Shown here in pieces: positions 1 through 9,666 of a stretch of DNA of 64,000 bases. The notes under the pieces are model-generated. The model was not told where the DNA came from. It saw only the letters and a list, made by a program, of their open reading frames with translations, and searched no databases. The stretch's first letter is position 1, and each line of letters starts with the position of its first letter. Source of the DNA: Microbacterium sp. SORGH_AS_0428 (GTDB lineage: Bacteria; Actinomycetota; Actinomycetes; Actinomycetales; Microbacteriaceae); the NCBI RefSeq assembly GCF_031453615.1, contig NZ_JAVIZT010000001.1:2356001-2420000 (forward strand), in the 5' to 3' direction. The position numbers and the translations under genes were made by a program.

Positions 1-2468
<2,468 letters not shown>

Positions 2469-2487
2469 TCGAGGCGGTCCCCGACTG

Positions 2488-2529
2488 ACGACGAAGGCCC
2501 CCGAGCTCCGGCTCGGGGGCCTTCGTCGT
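2488..2529 (+). terminator. Intrinsic terminator of the rpoBC operon
   Basis: Perfect 19-bp inverted repeat with a 4-nt TCCG loop, arms 2488-2506 and 2511-2529, GC-rich core and a short T-rich end (GTCGTT). It lies 20 bp after the rpoC stop. Confidence 0.93.
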
Positions 2530-2576
2530 TCCCCGTCCGCATAGCGGGCATTCGGCTCGCGCCAAGCCCCGCCGGT

Positions 2577-2582
2577 TACCGT
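2577..2582 (+). promoter_or_regulatory. -10 box for a leaderless hydrolase gene
   Basis: TACCGT (TAnnnT pattern) ends 6 nt before the ATG at 2589 and there is no Shine-Dalgarno. The transcript would start at or next to the start codon. Inferred from spacing only. Confidence 0.6.
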
Positions 2583-2588
2583 GTCGGC

Positions 2589-3323
2589 ATGCAGCTCGCC
2601 GTCCGCTCCGCAGGTTCCGGTGCGCGCACCGCGATCCTCATCCACGGCATCATGTCCGACTCGCGGGCGTGGCATCGCGTGAGCGGCGACCTCGAGGCGG
2701 CCGGGTTCCGCGTGATCGCCGTTGACCTCGCCGGACACGGGCGCAGTCCTCGCGCCCGGAGCTACTCGCCGGGAGCCTGGGCCGAGGACGTCATCGAGAC
2801 GCTGGAGCCGATGCTCGCGCACGCTCCGGATCTCATCGTCGGGCACTCCCTCGGAGCACTCGTGGCGAGCATCGTGGCCGAGCGGCTCGCGCCCCGCGCC
2901 GCCGTCTACGTCGACCCCGCCTTCGCCTTCCCTCGTGGAGTGCGCGGGCTCGCGTACAAGCTCGCTTTCGCCGTCGCCCCCAAGCCGCGTCGCGGGATGC
3001 TGCGCCGCATGAACCCCGGCTGGAGCACGCAGGACATCGACCTCGAGCTGGCGTCGCTGCAGGCATGGGACAAACGCACCATCCTCGGCCTCGCCGACAC
3101 CCGCGCGCTCGTCGCGCCGCGTCGGCCCCGGCAGCCGAGTCTCGTGGTGCTGGCCGAGAAGAGTCTGCTGATCACGCGCGCCGTGGCCGCCGCGATGCGC
3201 GGGGACGGCCTCACGGTCACGGTGCTGCCGGGGGCGGGGCACACCGTCTTCCGCGACGACCACGCGGGGTTCATGGGACTCGTCCACGGCTGGATCGCCG
3301 ATCACCTTTCCGCCCGCGCCTGA
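2589..3323 (+). CDS. alpha/beta-fold hydrolase
   Basis: 244-residue alpha/beta hydrolase of the MhpC/esterase type, probably cytoplasmic, substrate unknown. Visible motifs are the oxyanion-hole segment LIHGIMSD (residues 17-24), DLAGHGRS (46-53), the nucleophile elbow GHSLGA with Ser87, and a late GAGH with His218 as the likely catalytic His. The acidic triad member is not obvious. There is no signal peptide. The ATG is preceded by a -10 box at 6 nt spacing and no ribosome site, which supports this start. It stands alone between the rpoC terminator and a secreted-protein gene. Family assignment is firm; the reaction (esterase, lactonase or dienelactone-type) cannot be told. Confidence 0.88.
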   Translation: MQLAVRSAGSGARTAILIHGIMSDSRAWHRVSGDLEAAGFRVIAVDLAGHGRSPRARSYSPGAWAEDVIETLEPMLAHAPDLIVGHSLGALVASIVAERLAPRAAVYVDPAFAFPRGVRGLAYKLAFAVAPKPRRGMLRRMNPGWSTQDIDLELASLQAWDKRTILGLADTRALVAPRRPRQPSLVVLAEKSLLITRAVAAAMRGDGLTVTVLPGAGHTVFRDDHAGFMGLVHGWIADHLSARA

Positions 3324-3385
3324 GGCCGCGTGCCGCTGCCTCGCTTCGCCGGATGCGGCGCGTAGCGTGGACGGGGGAGGACGGC

Positions 3386-3997
3386 GTGGCACGGATCGGC
3401 GGTCGCAACAGCTTCATGGCGTGGGTCGTGGGGCTCGGCAGCGCTGCCGTGGTGGCGGTGCTGGTGGTCCTCGCCCTCCCCGCGATCCCGGCGGGCATCC
3501 AGATGGTCGGCGACACCCTGCGGTCCTCAACATCCGCGCCCATCGCTCAGGGCGAGGAAGCCGCCCCCCGACCCACCTCGTCCACCCCGCTGTGTCAGGG
3601 TCTCTACACGGAGGCGCTGTGGGCGGAGCTGACCCAGCGCGCCGGCGGAGCGCCCGTGCAGGACACGAGTGCGCCGCGCGTGTCGGCGACCACGCTTGCG
3701 GCCTCTCTGGCCCCGGAGGTGACGGTCTCGTGCACGTTCACCGGCATCAACACCGGTTCGATCGTGACGACCGTGGCGAAGGTGGATGCGGGCGCCGCCC
3801 GTGTCGCGCGTTCGACGCTGGAGACGGCGGGCTACGAGTGCGGTGACTTCGGCGACGGCGTGCGCTGCCGCCTGACCACCGCGGACGGTGCGGAGGACCA
3901 GGTCATCCGTGACGGCACGTGGCTGGCGAGCGTCTTCACGGGGTGGCACCCCGATCGCTACACCGAACGCGTCGCGCTGCAGCTCTGGGCGAACTGA
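3386..3997 (+). CDS. Membrane-anchored Cys-rich extracytoplasmic protein
   Basis: Unrecognised 203-residue protein. The GTG at 3386 is chosen because GGGGGAGG lies about 6 nt upstream; an in-frame ATG at 3353 has no such site. Residues of about 10-35 form one hydrophobic segment, then a Pro/Ser/Thr linker leads to an extracytoplasmic domain with four Cys: LCQGLY, SCTFTG, YECGDF and VRCRL. The last part, DGTWLAS...GWHPDRYTERV, resembles the end of the convergent lipoprotein at 4004-4591. The two share the Cys spacing and look like diverged paralogues. Two disulfides are likely. Function unknown. Confidence 0.75.
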   Translation: MARIGGRNSFMAWVVGLGSAAVVAVLVVLALPAIPAGIQMVGDTLRSSTSAPIAQGEEAAPRPTSSTPLCQGLYTEALWAELTQRAGGAPVQDTSAPRVSATTLAASLAPEVTVSCTFTGINTGSIVTTVAKVDAGAARVARSTLETAGYECGDFGDGVRCRLTTADGAEDQVIRDGTWLASVFTGWHPDRYTERVALQLWAN

Positions 3998-4003
3998 GCG
4001 CAC

Positions 4004-4591
4004 TCAGCCGAAGACGCGCGAGATCACCGCATCCGTGTAGCCGGACGGCGCGAGGCCCACGTACTGCGTGTCCACCAGCACATCGTCGCGCCAGAACAGC
4101 GTGCGCCCGTCGTTGACCGGGTACTGCGGATCTACCCAGACCTTCTCGCACCGGGTCCCGTTGTCGGGGGTGTAACAGGTGAAGCCCTCGCCGACGAGAG
4201 CATTGAGCATGTCGAGGGCAGGACCCCTCGACTTCTTGGAGATGGTGGTCGTGAGCCTGCCGGTGTCGGTCGCCGGGCTTCCCCAGATGCAGGTGAGGCT
4301 TCCGTCGGCCTGCGCGCCGGCGGTGCCGAACGCCGGGTCGTTCAGAGGTACGTCGGCGAGCTGGGCGAGCACCGCGTCGGTCAGGATCTGGCGGCAGTCG
4401 GTGGGAATCGCCACCGGGGTCGCGGTGGGTGTCGGAGTCGCCGTCGCAGTCGGTGCGGGGGAGGACGACGCGCGCAGCGCGGAGCCAGTCGGTGCGGGCG
4501 AGGGATCCGGTGCGCAGCCCGCCGCGGCGAGAGCGAGAAGTGCAGCGGATGCCGCGAGCAGGGTCGTCTTCGAACTCCGGCGCAGCGTCAT
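4004..4591 (-). CDS. Cys-rich lipoprotein, paralogue of the 3386-3997 product
   Basis: 195-residue lipoprotein. It has a basic N-terminus, a hydrophobic stretch and the lipobox LAAAGC (lipidated Cys near residue 26), then an Ala/Pro/Thr-rich linker. The folded domain carries DCRQIL, LTCIWG, FTCYTP and TRCEKV, matching the four-Cys layout of the convergent neighbour, and ends SGYTDAVISRVFG against DRYTERVALQLW. It is probably exported and tethered to the outer face of the membrane. The ATG has a TAnnnT -10 box 6 nt upstream and no ribosome site, so it is probably leaderless. The two paralogues converge with a 6-bp gap. Function unknown. Confidence 0.82.
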   Translation of the reverse strand: MTLRRSSKTTLLAASAALLALAAAGCAPDPSPAPTGSALRASSSPAPTATATPTPTATPVAIPTDCRQILTDAVLAQLADVPLNDPAFGTAGAQADGSLTCIWGSPATDTGRLTTTISKKSRGPALDMLNALVGEGFTCYTPDNGTRCEKVWVDPQYPVNDGRTLFWRDDVLVDTQYVGLAPSGYTDAVISRVFG

Positions 4592-4597
4592 GGGGCC

Positions 4598-4603
4598 AGG
4601 TTA
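4598..4603 (-). promoter_or_regulatory. -10 box for the leaderless lipoprotein gene
   Basis: On the minus strand TAACCT ends 6 nt before the ATG at 4591. No Shine-Dalgarno is present. Confidence 0.55.
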
Positions 4604-4658
4604 GCCGCCCGGATCGACGCGCGCCGCGCGCCTGACACGGCCCGACGCGACCCGGCGT

Positions 4659-4664
4659 TACCCT
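4659..4664 (+). promoter_or_regulatory. -10 box upstream of the 4705 membrane protein
   Basis: TACCCT fits the TAnnnT -10 pattern. It lies about 40 nt before the ATG, which has its own AAGGAG, so this transcript would have a short leader. No convincing -35 was seen. Confidence 0.45.
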
Positions 4665-4704
4665 CGGGAAGCGGATGTGCACCCCCGCTGAAGGAGCGAC
4701 AGCG

Positions 4705-5682
4705 ATGACCGAGCAGAAGACGCCCTCGGCCGGCGAACCCGTGGAGGAGCCGACCGTCGTCGTGGACGACGTCGTGGGCAACGCGAACGAGGCCCTGGCC
4801 GACGCGGAGGTCGCTCAGCGTACGGCGACCGGAGACCAGGAGGTCGCCTCGGAGCGTGTCGTCGAGGAGGACGTGGTGGTCGTCGAGACCCCGACCTCCG
4901 ACGGCGAGCGTGTCGTCGAAGAGGTCGTCGTCACCGAGGCGGCGACCGACCAAGGCCGTGCCGACGACGACGTCCCCTGGTACGACCGCCCGGAGACCGT
5001 CCCCATGGACCCCGAGCCCGCTGCGACGACAGCCATTCCGGCTGCTGCCGCAGCGACGACGGTGGCCCCGGTCGCGGCGCCGGAGCCGGCCTACACCAGC
5101 GCCGCTGCTCAGCCGATCTTCGTGCAGGCGCCGGAGGCGCCCCGTCCCCGCGGCAACCGCGGTGCCGCGGGTGCGATCGGCCTGCTCGCCGCCCTCGCCT
5201 TCGCCGTCCTGTCGTTCGGCGTGCTCTTCGCCTTCGGCTACTTCTACGGCGGTCTGGGATTTGTGGAGAACGACCCCGCCGAGCTCGCCCTCACCCTGAC
5301 AGGCTCGTGGACCTTCTGGATGCCGGTGGTCGTCTTCTACCTCGGCTTCTGGTTCCTCGGCGCGATCCTCAACCGTGCGCGCTGGGCCCACTGGGTCATC
5401 TGGGGACTGCTCGTCGGCGTCGCCGCCTACGCGGGCTCCCTTCTCGGCATCCTGTTCCAGGCGCCGTTCTGGGAGCTGACCGCCCGTCAGGGGGCGGAGC
5501 TCATGCAGGTCTCGCTGTTCTCCCCCCTGCCGATCCTCGCCTTCGTGCTGGGGCGTGAGCTCACGGTGTGGTTCGGTGCGTGGGTCGCCGCTCGCGGACG
5601 CCGCGTCACCGCTCTCAACGACGAGGCGCAGCGCGAGTACGAGCGCACCCTCGAAGCGGGTCCGCAGCTCCACCAGGTCTGA
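4705..5682 (+). CDS. Multi-pass membrane protein with acidic N-terminal tail
   Basis: Unrecognised 325-residue protein. The ATG at 4705 is chosen over a GTG at 4675 because AAGGAG lies 8 nt before it. Residues 1 to about 150 are acidic, low-complexity and Val/Glu-rich (repeats like RVVEEVVV), then Pro/Ala-rich, and look disordered and cytoplasmic. The C-terminal half has four hydrophobic helices, starting near IGLLAALAFAVL, FWMPVVVFYLGF, WVIWGLLVGVAA and LPILAFVLGREL. The stop overlaps the next start (TGATG), so the two membrane proteins are cotranslated and may form one complex. Similar proteins occur in Microbacteriaceae as hypotheticals; no function is known to me. Confidence 0.8.
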   Translation: MTEQKTPSAGEPVEEPTVVVDDVVGNANEALADAEVAQRTATGDQEVASERVVEEDVVVVETPTSDGERVVEEVVVTEAATDQGRADDDVPWYDRPETVPMDPEPAATTAIPAAAAATTVAPVAAPEPAYTSAAAQPIFVQAPEAPRPRGNRGAAGAIGLLAALAFAVLSFGVLFAFGYFYGGLGFVENDPAELALTLTGSWTFWMPVVVFYLGFWFLGAILNRARWAHWVIWGLLVGVAAYAGSLLGILFQAPFWELTARQGAELMQVSLFSPLPILAFVLGRELTVWFGAWVAARGRRVTALNDEAQREYERTLEAGPQLHQV

Positions 5683-6167
5683 TGCCGCAGCCGGACGCAC
5701 CTCGGACTCCGCCGGTGCGTCCGGCTGTCGCCATCGCCTTGACGCTCGCGGGGTTCTTCGCCCTGATCATCGCCGCGTTCGGGATGGTGAGCCTGCTCGC
5801 AGACGTCGAGGTCGTTCCGGTGGCGGGCGTCGGGCAGGCGCCCGGAATCGTCGGCGTGCTCCTCGCCTGCGGTGTCTACGCCGGTGGCACCGCGCTCGTG
5901 CTCCGACCGGGCAACCCCGCCTACACCGGGGCGCTGTTCATCGCGGTCGCCGTGTGGTTCGGCTACAGCCTCAGCGCGGGGATCGCCGGCGCCGTCGCCT
6001 CGGAGGACGTGGCGGTGGGGCTCTCTCTCATGGCCCGCCTGCTGATCGGCTGGCAGGGCGGTGTGGTGGGCGTCGCGGCGGCAGTCGCCGCCTGGTGCGC
6101 GATCGCGCTCGTACGCACCCGCGCGGGGCGGCCCCGATGGCCCTGGGAGGGCCAGGGCGACGCCTGA
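5682..6167 (+). CDS. Small four-helix membrane protein
   Basis: 161-residue protein. Start and upstream stop share bases (TGATG), which fixes the ATG at 5682. After a short Pro-rich N-terminus it has about four hydrophobic segments: AVAIALTLAGFFALI, IVGVLLACGVYAG, GALFIAVAVWFGYS and GVVGVAAAVAAWC. It ends in a basic tail. It is translationally coupled to the preceding membrane protein. No family is recognised; no catalytic motif is visible. Confidence 0.78.
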   Translation: MPQPDAPRTPPVRPAVAIALTLAGFFALIIAAFGMVSLLADVEVVPVAGVGQAPGIVGVLLACGVYAGGTALVLRPGNPAYTGALFIAVAVWFGYSLSAGIAGAVASEDVAVGLSLMARLLIGWQGGVVGVAAAVAAWCAIALVRTRAGRPRWPWEGQGDA

Positions 6168-6224
6168 TCGCGGACGCGACCGACCGGATCCGCGGATTTC
6201 CCGCGGAAAGACGCGGCCGGCGGC

Positions 6225-6230
6225 TACCTT
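6225..6230 (+). promoter_or_regulatory. -10 box for the leaderless 6237 gene
   Basis: TACCTT ends 6 nt before the GTG start at 6237, with no Shine-Dalgarno between them. Confidence 0.55.
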
Positions 6231-6236
6231 TAGAGC

Positions 6237-6899
6237 GTGGAGCGCTCGCTCGAGACGCAGGTGAGCCAGGCCGTCGACGCCTGGCTGCGTTGGCTGCCCC
6301 GCTGGGAGCCGGCGACGCACCGCGGACGTCTCGCGGTGTGCCGCCGCTGCCTGGGCTCGCCGATCCTCTCGGCCGCGGGCCTCGGCGGCGACGTGCCGCA
6401 CGCGGTTCAGCACGGCCTGTCCACCCGTCTGAAGACGGTCGTCGACCATGCGGTCGCCGAGTACACGGCGCGAAATCTTCCCCTGCTCCAGTCGGAGCTC
6501 GACCAGCAGGCGACGCGCAACAGAGCCCGCAGCTACCGCCCCACGGAGGACCTCGAACCCGAGTACGACGGTCTTCCGCTGGATCCGGACCCCATCCCGG
6601 GGGCGCCCTTCCTCTTCACCCTCGCGGGTATGGCCGCGGACGCGGATGTGGGCATACCCGCGCTTCCGCCTCTGTCCGACGAGGCGAAGGCGGCGCTGCG
6701 TCACGAGGTTGCGCTGGCCGACGACTACGCGAACCTGATCGGACGCGAAGTATGCCAGGTGCTGCTGCACCACCGCATCCGTATCCAAGCAGCGGTCGCG
6801 AAGTATGTAGAACCGCAGATCACCGCCATGCTGGAAGAGTTGACGCGTTCGCTCGACGTTCCTTTCGACCCCCGAGACCTCGACGGTCCCACTCCCTGA
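6237..6899 (+). CDS. Uncharacterised cytoplasmic protein
   Basis: 220-residue soluble protein with no family that I recognise. GTG is taken as start because a -10 box ends exactly 6 nt before it. The N-terminal part contains CRRCLGSP (a CxxC pair) near residues 36-43, which could be half a metal site, but no second pair is nearby. The middle is Pro/Asp-rich (LDPDPIPG); the C-terminal third is predicted helical (REVCQVLLHHRIRIQ). It lies 12 bp before the FHA protein gene and is probably in the same transcript, so a signalling or envelope link is possible but not shown. Confidence 0.72.
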   Translation: MERSLETQVSQAVDAWLRWLPRWEPATHRGRLAVCRRCLGSPILSAAGLGGDVPHAVQHGLSTRLKTVVDHAVAEYTARNLPLLQSELDQQATRNRARSYRPTEDLEPEYDGLPLDPDPIPGAPFLFTLAGMAADADVGIPALPPLSDEAKAALRHEVALADDYANLIGREVCQVLLHHRIRIQAAVAKYVEPQITAMLEELTRSLDVPFDPRDLDGPTP

Positions 6900-6911
6900 G
6901 GCAGTTCATCC

Positions 6912-8465
6912 ATGCTCAACGCACTCGTCGCCGCTTACTCCTCGCCGTTGGTCCCCGACGCAGGAACCGTCGTGCTCCTGGTCCTCGTGTCGCTCGTGCC
7001 GTCACTCCTGGTCTACGTCTGGGGTGCGCTCGCGCTGTCACGGGTGTACGCGAAGCTCGGCATCGAGGGCTGGAAGGCCTGGATCCCGGTCTACAACGTC
7101 GCCGTCCTGTTCATCATCGGCGGCCTGAGCCCCTGGCTCCTGCTCCTCTACCTCATCCCGTTCTTCGGGCAGATCTTCGTCTATGTCGCCTTCATCACCG
7201 CCGCGCACCGCGTGAACGTCATGTTCGGGCAGGGCGTGGGGATGACGGTGCTGGCGGCCCTGCTGTTCCCGGTCTGGGCGAGCGTTCTGGGCTTCGGCTC
7301 CGCCAGACCGCTCGAGCAGGGCGCTCCGCGACAGGCGGCGGCGGGCGGAGTAGAGGACCTTCTCGGTTTCGCGCCGCAGTACGCCCCGGCCGCCGAGGAG
7401 TTCGGTGCCCGCCGTGACGTCCCGGCGCCGTCGGCGTGGATCCCCCCGGCACCTCCGGCACCCGGCGCCCCGGCCGCGGCACCCGCCACCGCCGCGATGC
7501 CGATCGCCGGAGCGTGGGGCGAGCCGCCTCTGCCGCCCGCGCCCGTGGCGCCTGCCGTCGATCCCTACGCGCCGGCGGACCCGTACGCCGCAGCTCCGGC
7601 AGACCCGTACGCCGCCCCGGCGCCCGCCGTCGATCCGTACGCCGCGCCCGCCGTCGATCCGTACGCCCAGCCGGCTCCGGCGACCCCTGCTCACGACGCG
7701 TACCCGGCGCCCGCCGCCGACCCGTACGCGCCGCCCGTCGCCGATGCGCCCTCGGCCCCGATCGACGACCCCTATGTCGCCCCTGCCTCGCCCGAGCCCG
7801 CCCCCGTGATGTCGTGGTGGCAGCCGGCCATCGTCGAGGAGGAGGCCGCGCCCGCGGCCGCTGCGCCCGCGTGGGTGGAGCCGGAGACGCCCGCGGCGCC
7901 CGCCGTCGCAGAACCCGCGCCGTCCGATTCCTTCGTGCCGCCCGCGGCGCCTCCCGTGCTGCGGGAGTCCTTCGTCGCGGAGCCCGACGCCTTCCCCGAG
8001 GCCTCGGGCGAGGTGTCGGCCGTGGCCGGAGCGCCGATCGCGGGGATGCCGCGGCCCGCTGCCGCATCCGTCGCCGCCTCGCGGCCCGGTGTCGGCGACA
8101 TCGTCGAAGACACCGTCATCGCATCGCGCCGCCGGCCCAAGTGGGCGCTGCTGCTGCCCGACGGATCGCCCATGGAGCTCACCGGCGATGCGGTCGTGCT
8201 CGGACGCCGGCCCGTTCCCGTGCACGCCGCGCCCGGGGCGCAGCTGGTGACCGTCGTCGACGACACCCGCACGGTCTCCAAGACCCATGCGCTGCTGCGT
8301 CGTCGTGCGGATGCATGGATGGTGAGCGATCTGGACTCCACGAACGGCGTCGTCGTGTTCGCCGCGCAGGAGGAGGTCGACGTGGCACCGGGGACCGAGC
8401 ACGAGGTGACGGAGCGTTTCCTCCTGGGTGATGCGGAGTTGCGCATCGTGCGTGCAGACGCATGA
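6912..8465 (+). CDS. Membrane protein with DPYA repeats and C-terminal FHA domain
   Basis: 517 residues in three parts. Residues 1 to about 130 have four hydrophobic segments and the DUF5684-like stretch GIEGWKAWIPVYN. Residues of about 130-395 are Pro/Ala-rich, with at least six copies of a DPYA-type motif (VDPYAP, ADPYAA, VDPYAQ) between about 7555 and 7740. Residues of about 410-517 form an FHA domain with VLGRRP, VSKTHALL and DLDSTNGV, the phosphothreonine-binding residues of that fold. It probably docks a phosphorylated partner of a Ser/Thr kinase at the membrane. No kinase gene is in the window. The Tyr-containing repeats are unusual. The domain reading is firm; the partner is unknown. 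Confidence 0.88.
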   Translation: MLNALVAAYSSPLVPDAGTVVLLVLVSLVPSLLVYVWGALALSRVYAKLGIEGWKAWIPVYNVAVLFIIGGLSPWLLLLYLIPFFGQIFVYVAFITAAHRVNVMFGQGVGMTVLAALLFPVWASVLGFGSARPLEQGAPRQAAAGGVEDLLGFAPQYAPAAEEFGARRDVPAPSAWIPPAPPAPGAPAAAPATAAMPIAGAWGEPPLPPAPVAPAVDPYAPADPYAAAPADPYAAPAPAVDPYAAPAVDPYAQPAPATPAHDAYPAPAADPYAPPVADAPSAPIDDPYVAPASPEPAPVMSWWQPAIVEEEAAPAAAAPAWVEPETPAAPAVAEPAPSDSFVPPAAPPVLRESFVAEPDAFPEASGEVSAVAGAPIAGMPRPAAASVAASRPGVGDIVEDTVIASRRRPKWALLLPDGSPMELTGDAVVLGRRPVPVHAAPGAQLVTVVDDTRTVSKTHALLRRRADAWMVSDLDSTNGVVVFAAQEEVDVAPGTEHEVTERFLLGDAELRIVRADA

Positions 8466-8475
8466 TCGCGGTCGT

Positions 8476-8505
8476 TTGACCGCATCCCGATTCGGCGCGT
8501 ATCAT
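8476..8505 (+). promoter_or_regulatory. Promoter of the str operon
   Basis: TTGACC at 8476-8481, 18-nt spacer, TATCAT at 8500-8505. Predicted transcription start is near 8512. This gives a leader of about 240 nt before rpsL. Confidence 0.75.
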
Positions 8506-8511
8506 TGAGCG

Positions 8512-8601
8512 GGTGTGCGCTCTCGCGCGCCCTGCGTCGTGCCCGGCACGAACAGGGTGAACAGGAGCACACCATCTCAGGGAACGGCCTGCGAACAGGC
8601 C
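8512..8601 (+). promoter_or_regulatory. Structured 5' leader of the rpsL-rpsG-fusA-tuf transcript
   Basis: The predicted transcript starts with a long nested hairpin. Outer arms GGTGTGCGCTC (8512-8522) and GAGCACACC (8565-8573) pair with a 2-nt bulge. CCCTG (8530-8534) pairs with CAGGG (8553-8557), and TCGTGC (8537-8542) with GCACGA (8546-8551). A second hairpin, GGCCTG-CGAA-CAGGCC, is at 8586-8601. Such leaders often bind a ribosomal protein for feedback control; that role is inferred. The rest of 8602-8753 shows no gene. Confidence 0.55.
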
Positions 8602-8753
8602 ACCCCCACGGCATATCCACCAACGAAACGGGCGTCAGTCATTCTGTCGCCCCGGTGGGTCCGCGTGAGCCCTCTCCGACACGAATCGAAAGAATCCGTC
8701 GGAGCGGGGGAGACCACGACGCTGTCACCGTGCAGCACTGACAAGGAGAGAAC

Positions 8754-9122
8754 GTGCCAACTATTCAGCAGTTGGTTCGCAAGGGGCGCACGCCGAAGGT
8801 CACCAAGACCAAGGCTCCCGCGCTGAAGTCGAACCCGCAGCAGGCCGGTGTCTGCACCCGTGTGTACACCACCACCCCGAAGAAGCCGAACTCGGCGATG
8901 CGCAAGGTCGCTCGTGTGAAGCTCCGCAACGGGACCGAGGTCACCGCCTACATCCCCGGCGAGGGCCACAACCTGCAGGAGCACTCGCTCGTGCTGGTGC
9001 GCGGCGGTCGTGTGAAGGACCTCCCCGGTGTGCGTTACAAGATCGTTCGTGGCGCCCTGGACACCCAGGCCGTCAAGAACCGCAAGCAGGCCCGTAGCCG
9101 CTACGGCGCGAAGAAGGGTTGA
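8754..9122 (+). CDS. rpsL: 30S ribosomal protein S12
   Basis: 122-residue S12, part of the decoding centre. TTPKKPNSA and [11 protein letters not shown] carry the two Lys whose substitution gives streptomycin resistance; both are Lys here, the sensitive form by known genetics. GTG start with AAGGAG about 8 nt upstream. First gene of the str operon, 5 bp before rpsG. Length matches the family. Confidence 0.98.
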   Translation: MPTIQQLVRKGRTPKVTKTKAPALKSNPQQAGVCTRVYTTTPKKPNSAMRKVARVKLRNGTEVTAYIPGEGHNLQEHSLVLVRGGRVKDLPGVRYKIVRGALDTQAVKNRKQARSRYGAKKG

Positions 9123-9127
9123 GTTAG

Positions 9128-9598
9128 ATGCCTCGTAAGGGTCCCGCCCCGAAGCGTCCGGTCGTCAACGACCCGGTCTACGGCGCACCGATCGTCAGCC
9201 AGCTCGTCAACAAGATCCTCGTCGACGGCAAGAAGTCGCTCGCCGAGTCGATCGTCTACACGGCCCTCCGCGGCGTCGAGGCCAAGAACGGCCAGGACGC
9301 GGTGGCGACGCTGAAGAAGGCGCTCGACAACGTCCGTCCCACCCTCGAGGTCAAGAGCCGCCGCGTCGGTGGCTCGACCTACCAGGTGCCGGTCGAGGTC
9401 AAGCCGCACCGCGCCAACACCCTGGCGCTGCGCTGGCTCGTCAGCTACGCGAAGGGTCGTCGTGAGAAGACGATGACCGAGCGTCTGCAGAACGAGATCC
9501 TCGACGCCTCGAACGGCCTCGGTGCCGCGGTCAAGCGCCGCGAAGACACCCACAAGATGGCCGAGTCGAACCGCGCCTTCGCGCACTACCGCTGGTAA
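9128..9598 (+). CDS. rpsG: 30S ribosomal protein S7
   Basis: 156-residue S7, the primary assembly protein of the 30S head, binding the 3' major domain of 16S rRNA. It has the usual [10 protein letters not shown] start and the [10 protein letters not shown] segment, and ends FAHYRW. Start 5 bp after rpsL. In other bacteria S7 represses its own operon, so it is the natural ligand to test for the str leader. Full length. Confidence 0.98.
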   Translation: MPRKGPAPKRPVVNDPVYGAPIVSQLVNKILVDGKKSLAESIVYTALRGVEAKNGQDAVATLKKALDNVRPTLEVKSRRVGGSTYQVPVEVKPHRANTLALRWLVSYAKGRREKTMTERLQNEILDASNGLGAAVKRREDTHKMAESNRAFAHYRW

Positions 9599-9666
9599 TC
9601 AGCAGCTCGGCGCCGGCCGGGGCCACCGCCCCGGCCGGCGCACCCGACAACACGTAAGGACATCCC

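Noticed and set aside
5555..7417. 620-codon plus-strand frame across three small genes
   Set aside because: Arg/Gly/Ala-rich shadow frame. The genes at 5682, 6237 and 6912 have start signals, hydrophobic patterns or domains that fit.
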